A program made the position numbers and the translations under genes. Positions 45,908-56,840 of a stretch of 64,000 nt of DNA are shown piece after piece (the first letter of the stretch is position 1; the number at the start of each line of letters is the position of its first letter). The notes under the pieces were generated by a model. The model was given only the letters and a program-made list of their open reading frames with translations. It did no database searches and was not told where the DNA came from. Source of the stretch: Cesiribacteraceae bacterium YIM B00369 (GTDB lineage: Bacteria > Bacteroidota > Bacteroidia > Cytophagales > Cyclobacteriaceae). The DNA lies in NCBI GenBank assembly GCA_017948555.1, contig JAFMYY010000004.1, positions 124,001 to 188,000 of the forward strand, read 5' to 3'.

Positions 45908-47299
45908 TCAGGGGCGCATACTGCTGTTTTGCAGGTTTTCTGCGCTTTGGGCCGTAATTGGGTCCCCCTCATTCAGGCGCCTGCTTACTACCAGGTACGG
46001 ACCGGCAATAACCTGCTGACCAGGCTCCAGTCCGGCAACAATTTCAATCCTTTCATAATCGCTGATACCTGTTTTTACTTCAACCATTCTGGCTTTGCCA
46101 CCTTCATTGATAAATACCACTTCTTTAATTTCCTGATTCCGTGCAGGAGCCGCCGGCCGGTTTTCCGCCGCGCCATTTCCTTCCTCTTCTTCCTCACCTT
46201 CCCCGGAAGCATTTCCCTGATTTTGACCGGGGGTACGGGTAGTTACAGCAGCCAAAGGAACAGATAAAACATTTTCCTTTTTATTGGTAATAATCTCCAC
46301 ACTGGCGGTCATTCCCGGGCGGAAAGGTACTTTCATGCCTCTTTCTTTAATAAGATCATCATACGAACTGTTAAGTATCCGCACTTTTACTTCAAATTCA
46401 GTAACAGCATCCGGACTTAACTTTGAATTTGCGGTATTGGCAATTGAGGTTACCACACCTTCAAACTTGCGGTTCATGTGCGAATAACTGTCCACATCAA
46501 TAATGGCGGTATCTCCAAGACTTACCCTAATAATATCATTTTCATTTACATCCACCCGAACTTCCATTCTGTTAAGGTTAGCTATGCGGAGCATTTCCGT
46601 ACCAGCCATCTGAGAAGTACCTACCACCCTCTCGCCCTGCTCCACACTTAATTTCGAAACAATTCCTTTCATAGGAGCAAAAACAGAAGTAAGGTTCAGA
46701 TTTTCCTGGGCTTCGCGTACACTGGCTCCGGCACTTTCAACCATATAACGGGCTGCCTGTACATTTTGCTTTGCGGCTTCCAGTTCTTCCCTGGCAACCT
46801 GAAAGTTAGCCTTTGCCTGGTCAAACTCAGAATCTGAAATTACGTTCTGCTCATAAAGCTGCTGGCTTCGCTCAAAATCACGCTTTGTTCTTTCGAACTG
46901 AGCTTCAGACTGAGACAAGCGGCTCATTGAACTGGAAACATTTGCTTTTTGCTGATTATAAACAGCCTGCTGACGGGCCAGTGCAGACTGAAAATTATCA
47001 GGTCGAATTCGCAATAATAATTGTCCCGGCTGCACGGAGTCTCCTTCCCGGATGGGCAGCTCAATAATTTCACCCGGCACATCAGGACTTATTTTCACCT
47101 CCGTTTCAGGCTGTATCATTCCGGAGGCATTCACTTTTTCAACAATAGTATACCGGCTTGCCCGGGCAAACTCCACTTCCGTTTCAGGCGGGTTACCTAT
47201 CCATCCTGCAGATTTCGCAATAACGGCAGCTATTACACCAACCAGCACCACACCAGCCAAAATAAAAATTAAACGATTCGACTTCTTCTTTTTAGCCAT
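45908..47299 (-). CDS. MacA-like efflux periplasmic adaptor
   Basis: 463 residues. The N-terminal membrane anchor is LIFILAGVVLVGVIAAVIA (about 9-27). The lipoyl/barrel half with VNASGMIQPETEVKISPDVPG follows, then a long Gln/Ala-rich alpha hairpin (about 95-195), the second half LNLTSVFAPMKGIVSKLSVEQGERV, and the membrane-proximal domain. A Glu-rich insert (GEGEEEEEGNG) before the C-terminal strand set is unusual. It starts 2 bases after the TolC-like gene. No MacB-type ABC permease is next to it; the transporter partner must be elsewhere. Confidence 0.9.
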   Translation of the reverse strand: MAKKKKSNRLIFILAGVVLVGVIAAVIAKSAGWIGNPPETEVEFARASRYTIVEKVNASGMIQPETEVKISPDVPGEIIELPIREGDSVQPGQLLLRIRPDNFQSALARQQAVYNQQKANVSSSMSRLSQSEAQFERTKRDFERSQQLYEQNVISDSEFDQAKANFQVAREELEAAKQNVQAARYMVESAGASVREAQENLNLTSVFAPMKGIVSKLSVEQGERVVGTSQMAGTEMLRIANLNRMEVRVDVNENDIIRVSLGDTAIIDVDSYSHMNRKFEGVVTSIANTANSKLSPDAVTEFEVKVRILNSSYDDLIKERGMKVPFRPGMTASVEIITNKKENVLSVPLAAVTTRTPGQNQGNASGEGEEEEEGNGAAENRPAAPARNQEIKEVVFINEGGKARMVEVKTGISDYERIEIVAGLEPGQQVIAGPYLVVSRRLNEGDPITAQSAENLQNSSMRP

Positions 47300-47301
47300 A
47301 A

Positions 47302-48777
47302 TTAATCAAATGAAAGCGGTTTATTTAGATAAAAATCCAGAATTTTAGTTTTAAAGATATAATCATATTTAGCGCGGATCAGATTAGATTCAGCAACATC
47401 GAAATTTGTTTTTGCCACATTATAATCCACTGCATTGGAAGCTCCAAGGTTAAAACGCTGCTCCGCACTTCTGAAGGCTTCACGTAAAGACCTTACCTGG
47501 TTCAGGTTGCTCCGGTAAGTAAGCGCAGCTGCCTTTACATCCTGGGCTGCCTGCTCAATAGTTTGCCTTAATTGCTGCCGTTCAATTTTTGCCTGCAGCT
47601 TCGCCTGGTCAGTTGCAATGCGGGCGCGGCTTACTGCACTTTTAGTGTTGTAACCATTAAAAATGGGGATATTTAAATTAACCTGTACCGACCTGCGGAA
47701 GTTAAAGTCAAGTTGATCATAGTAAGTTACCTCCCTATATTCCGTTGGTACATACTCAGTACGGTAAACTTGCTGACGTTCCCCATCTGCACCAACCAGA
47801 TACCCCATTGCAATGCCACTTTCATCATCTCTGGCTTCTACATCCGAACCCTCTTTTGGCAGAACATCAGGAGCTGCACTGGAATAAGCACTTGATAAAT
47901 TTCCCCCTAAAGTAAGTCTTGGGTAAAGGTTTCCTTTTGCTGCTTCTAATCCATATTTGGCACTTTCAATCCTTGCATCAGCAGCCTGTATAACAGGCTG
48001 GGTTTCTTCTGCTCTTTCAAAAACCTCCTGTGCACTTACCGGATATTCTTCAGCAGATTCAATTTCCAGCTCAGGCACTACAATTTGAACATTTTGTTCA
48101 GCAGGTAACTGCAGCAGCTGCGTTAAATTTAACCTTGCAAACTCCAGATTGTTATAAGCATTGGTAACGGCGAGCTCATCACTTGCGTACTGGGCCTCCA
48201 GTTCATACAGGCTGGCTTGCGGCAATGTGCCTACTTCTACCTGCCTTTTTGTCCTTTCCCTTTGCAAGTCCGAAGCCCGGAGACGGTTCTCGGCATTAGC
48301 AAGTAATTCACGATTAAACAGAATATTGGTGTAGGCAGTAATTATCTGGAGGGTAATATTATTTTTAGTGGCCCCCAGCTGGAATTCTCTTGCCCGAAAA
48401 TCAGCTTTATTGGCTTTAATAGTGTTCATTTTATTAAAACCCGCAAATAATACCACCTCACTGGATAAAAAATAGCTATGCGATTCCAGTGGATCAGTTG
48501 TGATAGCATTGGTATATGGGTCAATGGAACGTCCTACAGAATAATTATATCCAGCCCCTGAATTAAGGGTAGGGTAAAGATCTGCCCTGGACCTCTCGAG
48601 TTCCACTCTGCCTGACATTAAGTCTAATTCACTAAGCTTAACCTGTAAATTATGCTTCTCTGCATATTCAATGCACTCCTCAAGCGTCCATTGATAGGTA
48701 GGGCGATTCTGCTCCTGGGCAAATCCACGGAGGCTCATACCTGAAAAGGCGAGAACAATGAAACAAATTTTTCTCAT
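47302..48777 (-). CDS. TolC-family outer-membrane channel
   Basis: 491 residues. A signal peptide ends near residue 20 (GFAQEQN). WTLEECIEYAEKHNLQVKLSELD opens the first OEP repeat. The second, beginning near AQEVFERAEETQPVIQAADARIESAKYGLEAAKG, ends with EQRFNLGASNAVDYNVAKTNFDVAESNLIRAKYDYIFKTKILDFYL. It is the outer-membrane partner of the MacA-like adaptor encoded immediately downstream. Upstream lie about 1 kb without genes. Confidence 0.92.
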   Translation of the reverse strand: MRKICFIVLAFSGMSLRGFAQEQNRPTYQWTLEECIEYAEKHNLQVKLSELDLMSGRVELERSRADLYPTLNSGAGYNYSVGRSIDPYTNAITTDPLESHSYFLSSEVVLFAGFNKMNTIKANKADFRAREFQLGATKNNITLQIITAYTNILFNRELLANAENRLRASDLQRERTKRQVEVGTLPQASLYELEAQYASDELAVTNAYNNLEFARLNLTQLLQLPAEQNVQIVVPELEIESAEEYPVSAQEVFERAEETQPVIQAADARIESAKYGLEAAKGNLYPRLTLGGNLSSAYSSAAPDVLPKEGSDVEARDDESGIAMGYLVGADGERQQVYRTEYVPTEYREVTYYDQLDFNFRRSVQVNLNIPIFNGYNTKSAVSRARIATDQAKLQAKIERQQLRQTIEQAAQDVKAAALTYRSNLNQVRSLREAFRSAEQRFNLGASNAVDYNVAKTNFDVAESNLIRAKYDYIFKTKILDFYLNKPLSFD

Positions 48778-49809
48778 AAAAAAAGAGTTTTAAAAATCAA
48801 TATCCGGATCTAATAAATGGCTTCAATTCATTTCAGATGAAGGGTTTAATTATTTAATTACGAATTCTTTACTTACCTCTCATTTCCTTAATAAAGAACT
48901 ACAATGGAAGTGCTGTAGCCACCTTAATCCGGCTGCACTTACCAGGGGCAATCGTAAAAATTTTCAGTCTTACAATCTGAAAAAACTTAATCCTATCCCC
49001 TTCTTTACTCTCCGGCTTAAAAAATTACAGAAAGTCCTCAACAGAATTAAGTATTTCCCCTTTACCTTATTATTAAAAAATTACACCTTTTTAATCTCCG
49101 TGAGATTACCTTCACAATTCAAAACTATATAATTATCAGAAATTATTATAGTTTATATTTATAAATGGTAAAATAGTTACATGGGTGAAATATTGAGAAG
49201 CAGGCTGGTAAAGACCCGGCAAAGCAGAAAATCATTGTTATAAAACTCCTGATAAGCTTTTATGTTTGATTTTTTTGCATCAGAAACGTTCTGCATATAA
49301 CACCGAAGCTGTCAGGCTTGTTTTTTTAGCGTTGAATATCGAAAGTAAGGATCAAGCCCTTAATCCGCTGATCTTTTATCAGCAAAAGAACAAAATTACT
49401 TTAACAATAACCACGACAGGCGTATCATTGGGTAAAACTAAACGATTACAATATATCTTCCTGATATGGTATATGAAGTGATTGGCTCTATTTTTTAAAC
49501 TTTTTTTTAAAATAAAGAAAATGAAAATTTTAGCTGAAATTAAAAAACATTATCGCTGAAAAGGATTTATACTACTTACAGAAGTATTTTTTTAATTGGT
49601 GGCTTTCAGTGAATCCGGAGAAATTTGGCTGCCGGGGTTTAAATTTTTTTCAACTTAGCCCCGCCCCGTCTTCAGGATCATTAAATAACACGGGAACTTA
49701 TTTTTTCCTTTCCGGTAACCGGCAGAAGCATATCAATTTCAATAAAAGAATGGCTTAATGGATGCATGTCCATAGTTTTCCCATCTGCGGATAATATTTT
49801 TTAATTCCC
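48778..49809. other. Long gene-free AT-rich region before the nonribosomal peptide locus
   Basis: About 1030 bases without a convincing gene. It contains TTTTCAG/CTGAAAA hairpin arms at 48961-48983, a perfect 7-bp dyad TAATCTC-CGT-GAGATTA at 49092-49108, and GCTGAT/ATCAGC near 49370. A 71-codon TTG-started frame (49266-49481) has no family features and a more natural ATG two bases earlier in another frame closes after 12 codons, so I do not call it. The region separates the TolC/MacA operon from the PPTase gene, to whose promoter it must contribute. Confidence 0.5.
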
Positions 49810-50442
49810 ATGATTTACGTTTTTTATAGTAGAAGCGCTTCAAACAGGCTTCAGTTTCAAAAGTATCTTAATCAAATGCCGAAATCTTTTCAGCAGCAGA
49901 TTTTAAAATACAGGGACTGGAAAGATGCCCAAAGAAGCTTGCTAGGCAAAATGCTGTTAAAAAATGGACTGGAAATTCTGGGGCTGGACCAATATGATTT
50001 ATCAGAAATAAAATACACCGCTCACCAAAGGCCCTATTTTGACCATTCCCTGGATTTTAACATTGCTCATTCCGGAGATTATGTAATCTGCGCCATAAGC
50101 ACTACACAAAAAGTGGGAGTGGATATTGAGGAATTAAAAACCACAGAGCTAAGCGACTTTCAGGATTTTTTTACCAGGGAGGAATGGGCAAAGGTGCTTA
50201 ATTCAAACAAAGGGCTGCAGGAGTTTTATACTCTCTGGACACAAAAAGAAGCTATTATTAAAGCCTCCGGCGAAGGCTTAAGCATTCCGCTCAAAGAGGT
50301 ATCCATACAGGAAGACAAAGCCTCAGTAAGCAATGAGCAGTGGCACCTTGTGCAATTGCCTTTAAGTCCGGATTACGTCTCCTTCCTTGCTACAAATTCA
50401 GAAGCCTCCCCTGTCAGCCTGCATGAGATAAACTTTGATTAA
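49810..50442 (+). CDS. Sfp-type 4'-phosphopantetheinyl transferase
   Basis: 210 residues. It attaches the phosphopantetheine arm of coenzyme A to carrier-domain serines. All Sfp signatures are present: FNIAHSGDYV at 83-92, the magnesium motif GVDIEE with Asp105 and Glu107, and WTQKEAIIKASGEGL at 143-157 with Glu147 and Lys151. Numbers match Sfp minus two to four. It lies next to a nonribosomal peptide synthetase, whose carrier proteins it should prime. It converges on the MFS gene with a 14-base gap. Confidence 0.93.
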   Translation: MIYVFYSRSASNRLQFQKYLNQMPKSFQQQILKYRDWKDAQRSLLGKMLLKNGLEILGLDQYDLSEIKYTAHQRPYFDHSLDFNIAHSGDYVICAISTTQKVGVDIEELKTTELSDFQDFFTREEWAKVLNSNKGLQEFYTLWTQKEAIIKASGEGLSIPLKEVSIQEDKASVSNEQWHLVQLPLSPDYVSFLATNSEASPVSLHEINFD

Positions 50443-50456
50443 GCTTTTTTCACTTT

Positions 50457-51773
50457 CTATTGCACCACAATTTCTTCTTCCTTCTCAAGCCCCACCTTTT
50501 TTTCATCCTCTTCTTCCTCCACTGGTTTGGAGGCTATAAATCCGGTGAAATTTTTATTAAACATCATAACCACTGAGAGTAATACTAAAATAATTCCGCA
50601 GGCCATAAACATAAGCCTTACCTGCTGATTTAATAAATCAATAATAATACCTGAAATGGCAAGGGCTACAGGCACTACTCCGGAGGTTAAGGTCATCAGA
50701 TTTCCTAATATCCTTCCCCTCATTTCAGATTTAATACTCATCTGAATCTGGGTAATAATATTTATCTGGATAAAGCCATTCAGGACCCCGATAAGACCGA
50801 AAGAAACTAAAGCCATCCACAGGATGCTGATTCCACTCAGGGCAAGGAACAGCAGTGAACTACTCAGAAAAGAAAAAACAATGGCATTCCTTTTCGCTTT
50901 ACCCTGGAATTTAAAAATCCCTACAACTAAGTATCCTATAACAGAACCAAAGCCAAAAACGCCTGCAATATAGCCATACCAGTCTGTGGGAGCCTGCAAT
51001 ACATCTTCCACATAAAAAGGAAGAATTACGTAAACCGGGGCAACGAAAAAGTTCAGCAGAGCAAACATGATAAAGGTTGCCTTTAATCCTTTATTATCCA
51101 TTATAGCCCTGAAACCATCTACAGTATCCTGCTTAAATTTTTTGAAGGTCTTTTGGGCATCCACCTCATCGCTTTTTACAACCGGCGGGATCTTTATAAA
51201 TAATTCGGAAATACCGGAAAACAGGTAGGAAATCCCATTCACAAAAAACAGTAAAGGTGCTCCCAATATTCTGAAGAGAACACCCCCTACACCCTGCCCG
51301 AGCAGAGCAGAAATTTGCACCAATACCTGCATAGATGAATTGGCTGCAGCAACTTTCTTTTTTGGGACCATATCCGGGATAGCGGCTATTACTGCGGGAT
51401 TAAAAAAAGCTTTTGATACAGATACCGTAACGGAAGCCACTATCACTCCTGTAAACAACAAGCCTTCTGCCTCAGGAAAAAAGAAAAACCCACAGGCCAG
51501 CGCCACCATAAAAGCTCCCACCAGTAAGTCGCAGGCCACAATTATGTTCCTTCTGGAATAATGATCCGCGAACGTTCCTCCTATAGGGCTCAGCAAAATT
51601 TGCGGAATGGTGGAAAGCATTAAAATTGTTCCAACAATGGTAGCGGATTCGGTCTGGTGCTTCACCCAAAATATCATTGCTATGGCAAAGGCCTGGGACC
51701 CCAGCTGGCTGACCAGCTGGCCTTGCCAAAGTAAAAAAAAGTTTTTGTTAAAGAGCTTATTTTGCTTACTCAT
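50457..51773 (-). CDS. MFS transporter (macrolide-efflux/MefA-like), probable peptide exporter
   Basis: 438 residues with about 12 hydrophobic segments and a charged tail (EEEEDEKKVGLEKEEE). The MFS motif A-type loop is GGTFADHYSRRNI. The N-terminus FNKNFFLLWQGQLVSQLGSQAFAIAM is like the DHA3/MefA family that exports macrolides and siderophore-like peptides. It lies downstream of the type II thioesterase and NRPS genes on the same strand, so it is likely the exporter of the peptide or a resistance pump. Confidence 0.88.
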   Translation of the reverse strand: MSKQNKLFNKNFFLLWQGQLVSQLGSQAFAIAMIFWVKHQTESATIVGTILMLSTIPQILLSPIGGTFADHYSRRNIIVACDLLVGAFMVALACGFFFFPEAEGLLFTGVIVASVTVSVSKAFFNPAVIAAIPDMVPKKKVAAANSSMQVLVQISALLGQGVGGVLFRILGAPLLFFVNGISYLFSGISELFIKIPPVVKSDEVDAQKTFKKFKQDTVDGFRAIMDNKGLKATFIMFALLNFFVAPVYVILPFYVEDVLQAPTDWYGYIAGVFGFGSVIGYLVVGIFKFQGKAKRNAIVFSFLSSSLLFLALSGISILWMALVSFGLIGVLNGFIQINIITQIQMSIKSEMRGRILGNLMTLTSGVVPVALAISGIIIDLLNQQVRLMFMACGIILVLLSVVMMFNKNFTGFIASKPVEEEEDEKKVGLEKEEEIVVQ

Positions 51774-51904
51774 TTAAAACAGGTAAAAAATAAAAATTTT
51801 AATTAATTCTATCGCAGCGGCAGGTAATAATTATGGCAGGACCGGACAGGAGCATTATACCTCACCGCTTACCGGAACCTGCCGGGTTTGGGTCCTTCAG
51901 GAGC

Positions 51905-52669
51905 TCAGACCGCCCTTGCAATTCCGGTTTCCATGGCATTTACCTGCTTTGCCCTTGCTTTTTTGCAGGCGTCAACTATCTGCATAATAATGTACTCCGG
52001 ATGCTGAAAAATAAAAAAGTGGTCGCCTGGCATTACTTTAAGATCTATCGGGTATTCTGTTTCTTCCTGCCACTTCATTACATCCTTTCCATAGATCATT
52101 TCATCACTACCTGTTCTGATAAACAGGGGAACAGGAAAAGGTTTTTCCATACCTTCATATTGGTAGTTTTCCACTGCTTTAAAATCACAGCGTAAAAAAG
52201 GCTCAAAGAAGTCTTTCATCTCCTCATTCTCAAGAATTTCCTTTGGCAATCCTCCAAGATCATGAATTTCCTTCCAGAAAGCCTCTCTGCTGTAATCTGA
52301 AATTTTTTTCTCCTTACCCACGGAAGGGGCTCCACGTCCGGTTAAAAACAAACAAAGGGGCCTGTTAAGGCCCTTTTCCATAATTTTCTTCATCAGCTCA
52401 TATCCTAATAGAGCCCCCATGCTGTGGCCATAAATAATATATTCACCACCTTCATTAATTTTCGCCCTTATTTGCTGAAAAACATCTTCTGCTGTTTCTT
52501 TTAAGTCAGACAAAAGAGGTTCGTTCATACGGCTTCCTCTTCCGGGCAGCTCTATGGTTTCCCATTCAAAATCTGCAGGTACGTAATCATGTAATACACG
52601 GTAAGAATATTTGCTTCCTCCCGCAAAAGGGAATGCAAAGATTTTAACTTTATTTTGCTGCTTTATCAT
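51905..52669 (-). CDS. Type II thioesterase (NRPS-associated)
   Basis: 254 residues, GrsT/SrfA-D family. It removes wrong acyl groups from carrier domains. Motifs are the oxyanion segment FAFPFAGGSKYSYR, IELPGRGSRMNE, the nucleophile GHSMG with Ser83, and RTGSDEMI and MPGDHFFIF with the expected Asp and His. It is 182 bases after the NRPS stop and 131 before the MFS start, on the same strand. Confidence 0.94.
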   Translation of the reverse strand: MIKQQNKVKIFAFPFAGGSKYSYRVLHDYVPADFEWETIELPGRGSRMNEPLLSDLKETAEDVFQQIRAKINEGGEYIIYGHSMGALLGYELMKKIMEKGLNRPLCLFLTGRGAPSVGKEKKISDYSREAFWKEIHDLGGLPKEILENEEMKDFFEPFLRCDFKAVENYQYEGMEKPFPVPLFIRTGSDEMIYGKDVMKWQEETEYPIDLKVMPGDHFFIFQHPEYIIMQIVDACKKARAKQVNAMETGIARAV

Positions 52670-52769
52670 TATCCTGGTTCTATAAATTAAAAAATCTTAT
52701 CTCTGTTTTTTTCCTTCTGCCGCTGGCAGCCTATAATGTCTGCCTTTACCGGCCTGCCCCGGGTGCCAG

Positions 52770-52813
52770 AGAAGCATAAGCGGATCTCTTAAAAAACCCC
52801 CGCCGATGCTTCT
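52770..52813 (-). other. Hairpin in the NRPS-thioesterase gap
   Basis: AGAAGCAT (52770-52777) and GCGG (52780-52783) can pair with CCGC (52800-52803) and ATGCTTCT (52806-52813), with a 2 x 2 internal loop and a 16-base loop. No T tract follows, so it is more likely an RNA structure between NRPS and thioesterase mRNA, or a processing site, than a terminator. Confidence 0.3.
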
Positions 52814-52850
52814 GAAGCCCGTGGTCCTGCTGCTGAGAGTAAGGTCAACA

Positions 52851-55800
52851 TCAGCTTGTCTTTGTTTTCCTGCTGATGTCTTTTTCCGGAGCTGCCATTT
52901 GCTTTCGCAACTCCTGTACCAGCTGCCTCACGTTCCTTTTCTGCAGCATCGATTCATGGTTACCCGGGCTGGTGAATACCTGTACCACCCGGGTAATATT
53001 AGCCCAGCCGAGGCTTGGGTCATAACCGTTCCAGTCACTGTCCTTCGCTTTAACAAGGATCAGCTTTTTATTGATCTTGCCTTCAGGACGATACTTAATG
53101 TGCATATTCACATAGATGACATGGAAAAGTCTTTCCAGTGTTTCCATATCCTTGAACTGCACACCACTTGTACTGATCAGGCCTTTTACATAGCCCAGCA
53201 GCTCCTCAAAGTTACCCAGCGGAAGCTCTTTCCTTATTTTCTTTCTCAGCTTTCGCGGCAGGTATCTCACTCCAAATTCCTGCTGGATTACTCCTTCAAC
53301 CATGCCAAGAATCTGTTCCCGCTTCTCTTCATCAGACAGTTTATTGGCAGGTGTGGAATCAAGAACAGTGGCCATTTTTATGGATTCTCCTCTTTTTTCG
53401 AGCTGTTTTATCATTTCATATACCACAACTCCACCAAAAGAGTGTCCCATAAGGTTATAAGGCCCTTCAGGCTGAACTGTTTTGATCCACCGGATATTAT
53501 TAGCAGCTATTTCCTCTATGCTTTCCAGCGGTTTCTCCCCTTCCAGCACTCCCTGCATGGTAATACCATATACCGGCTGGTCGTTGCCTAAAGCGCTGGC
53601 AAGCTGGTGGTACTGATCGCTGATCCCGAATACTCCCGGCACAATAAATACCGGCCGCCCTTCGCCTTCCGGCTGCAGTAAAAGCAGGTGCTCATGCTGA
53701 GGCTTCATGTTTCCGGAAGCTGTTTCTTCCACTACCCTCGCCAGCTGTATAATGGTTGGATTCTTAAACAGGTGAACAATTGGCAGATCCTGAATCCCGA
53801 ATGCCCGCTTCACCTTACTTACCAGGCGGATTCCCATTAAGGAATCCCCACCCAGTTCAAAGAAATTATCCTCAACACCTATGCGCTCCTGCTGTAGCAG
53901 CTCCTGCCAGATTTCCACCAGCTTCTGCTCGGTTTCAGTGGCCGGCGCTACATAAGCTGCAGTTCTAACCTGCTCTGTATCCATGGCAGCAAGGGCCTTC
54001 CGGTTTACCTTACCATTGGTGGTCAAAGGCATTTCCTCCAGGTCAATCAGCACCGATGGCAGCATGTATTCAGGCAGCTTTTCTTTCATTTGAGAAAGAA
54101 TAGATTCCTTGCTGAATTCTCCTTCAGGAACCACATAGGCTACCAGGCGTTTGTTGCCTGCTGCATCTGCTTTCGCCAGCACCGCCGAAAGGTGGACCCC
54201 TTCGCACTGGCTCAGCACACTTTCCACTTCGCCCAGCTCTATACGGTGACCGCGGATCTTCACCTGATCGTCTATCCGGCCCAGGAATTCCAGCTTACCA
54301 CCCGGCAACCAGCGCACAAGGTCGCCGGTTCTGTACATCCTTGCTTCCGGATCCTTACTGAAAGGATCCTTCACAAACTTCTCTGCCGTCAGCTCAGGCC
54401 GGTTCAGGTAACCTCTTGCTACCTGTACTCCGCCAACTACCAATTCTCCGGGAACGCCTTCAGGCAACAGTTTTCCAGCCCCATCCAGTACATAAGTTTT
54501 TACATTATGGATTGGGGTACCAATGGTAACTGCTCCGTTCTTCATCAGCGGCTTATCCGATATGCTCACACAAACCGTGTTTTCAGTTGGTCCGTAGGCA
54601 TTCACCAGGCGTATGCCTTTCGACTGGATCAGCTGCGCAAGTTCCACATTAAGCGCTTCACCTGCGGACACCACCAGCTTAAGAGAAGTCAGCTCATCCT
54701 TTATTACATGCTGATAGGATGGCGGCAGAACGGCTACCGTTACTTTATTTTCATTGATTAGCTTTCCGATAGATTCCACCGATAATACATCTTCTTTGGT
54801 AGGAATGACAAGGCAGCCTCCGCTCATCAGGGTATTGAATATCTCATAGCAGGATGCATCAAAACCGATAGAGGCAAACTGCAGTGTACGGTCACCCGCT
54901 TTTAAACGGAGCATATCTGCCTGGCTTAATGCCAGGTTCACCACTCCTTTATGCTCTACAAGTACGCCTTTTGGCCTTCCTGTTGAACCGGAGGTGTAAA
55001 TTACATAAGCAAGGTTCGATGGCTGCAGTGCAGTCTCTGGCCTGGAGTCAGCTTCTTTCGCTATTTCGCTCCACTCCCGGTCAAGGACCACCAGCTCCCG
55101 TGCTTTATCGTTTCCAACTAAATCCTGAGTTGCGCTGCCGGCAATGGCCAGTTTCGCACCTGTATCCTGCAGCATAAAGTCTATCCTGTCCTGCGGATAG
55201 GCAGGATCTACCGGTACATAAGCGCCTCCTGCTTTGAGGATACCCCACAGCGCCACCATCATATCCAGAGAGCGGTCAAGGCAAAGTGGCACCAGGCTAT
55301 CTTCCCTTACTCCTTTTGAGCGCAGGTAATGGGCCAGCTGGTTTGCTCTTCGGTCAAGCTCCCGGTAACTCAGCTTCTCACCACGGAATAATACAGCATC
55401 TGCATCAGGTGTTTTGGAAACCTGCTCTTCGAACAGATCCACCAGACTTATGCCCGTCGGGTATGGAACAGCAGTATCAATCCAGGCTACAGTAAGCTGT
55501 TCGCGCTCCTGCTCAGTTACCAGCTCCAGCTCCCCTAACTTCATGTCCGGATTGCTGATTATCTGCTGCAATATCCAGGCAAAATGCCCTTTAATTTCCT
55601 TTACAGTTCTTTCCGGAAGCAGGTTAGCATTGTAGCCGAACTCAACACTCAGTTCCCTGCCTGCCTGTACCATTACCGAAAGCGGATAATTTGTATGTTC
55701 ATCCATTTCCAGGCTATCGACCTGCAGCCCCTGGCTTTGCGATAATACCTCTCCTACAGGGTAATTCTCAAATACCATCAGGGTATCGAACAGATCGCCT

Positions 55801-56840
55801 TTAACGCCTATCCAGTTCTGGATGGAGGCAAGCTGTGTATGCGCATATTCCCTTCCGTTGGTATGGCCTTCCTGCAGGCCGGCCAGCCATTCCTTCACAG
55901 TTTTGTCTCCTGCAACAGTGGCACGCAACGGAAGTGAGTTGATATACAAACCAACCCTTGTTTCAGAGCCGGCCAGTTCTGTAGGACGCCCTGCAACAGT
56001 TACCCCGTATACAGGATCCTGCCGGCCGGTGTATGCTGATAGCAGGTAAGCCCAAACACCCTGCATCATGGTATTCAGCGTCAGGCGGTTTGCCTGGCTG
56101 TAATCCTGCAGTGCCGCATGAATGCTTTCTTCCAGCACCAGCTTTTCCTTCCGGTACTCATCCCCGCCTTTGGTCCTGTCCTGCTTGTTTTCCACAAATG
56201 GAAGCAGCGTTGGTTCTTCCACTCCGGCGAGGTAGCCTTTCCAGAATTCCTCTGCCTCAAACGGATCTTTCTTCTGCAGGTACTTAATAAAGTCCTCATA
56301 ACGGTCTTCTTCCAGCTCCAGCGGTTCCTTACCTGTGCTCAGGGCATCGTAAGTGCTCAGGAGCTCCTGCATAAGTATCGGCATCGACCAGCCGTCTACC
56401 AGTATGTGGTGATGAGTCCATACCATCTGGTAAGCTTCTTCGCTTAACCTGATCATGGTAATCCGCAGCAGTGGCGCCTGGCTGAAATCAAAGCCTTTTC
56501 GCTTATCCGCTTCTTGAAATTCCAGGAGCTCAGCCTGCTGTTCTTCCTGACTCAAATCACTAAAGTCCAGTATTTCAAACGGCAGCTTTACATCCTTATG
56601 CACACATTGTACCGGCATGCCCAAATCCTGGTGGAAGGAACTTCTGAGGATACTGTGCCTCTTTACCAGGTACTCCCAGCTGGCGCGGAATGGTTCCACT
56701 TCCAGACCTGTAATGCGGCAGCTAAGCTGCTCTAAATAAGCCTGAGATCCTTTTTCATATAATCCGTGGAACAGTAATCCTTCCTGCAGCGGACTTAATC
56801 CATACAGGCTGCTGATCTGCTCATCCAAAAGGTTTCCGTT
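52851..56840 (-). other. NRPS final module: C, A (aromatic-like), PCP, thioesterase
   Basis: The C domain (56840-55520) has HHHILVDGWS. The A domain (55460-53990) has binding-pocket residues D A Y V V A A V C, near the Phe-type codes DAWTIAAIC and DAWTVAAVC, so an aromatic residue is likely. There is no epimerase, so an L-residue ends the chain. The PCP (DNFFELGGDSLMGIR, near 53860) is followed by a type I thioesterase with VFIVPGVFG, GHSFGGVVVYE and a C-terminal His, releasing the peptide as acid, lactone or macrolactam. Confidence 0.85.

Noticed and set aside
49369-49385. GCTGAT/ATCAGC hairpin as a terminator
   Set aside because: No T tract follows on either strand and no gene ends nearby.
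49266-49481. 71-codon frame in the gene-free region before the PPTase
   Set aside because: Starts with TTG, has no family or promoter, and an ATG beside it is in another frame that closes after 12 codons.
52806-53591. 261-codon plus-strand frame over the end of the NRPS
   Set aside because: Opposite-strand shadow of the TE domain, with no motif of its own.
54090-54761. 223-codon plus-strand frame inside the NRPS
   Set aside because: Opposite-strand shadow; similar shadows recur at the same place in the other modules because the NRPS sequence repeats.
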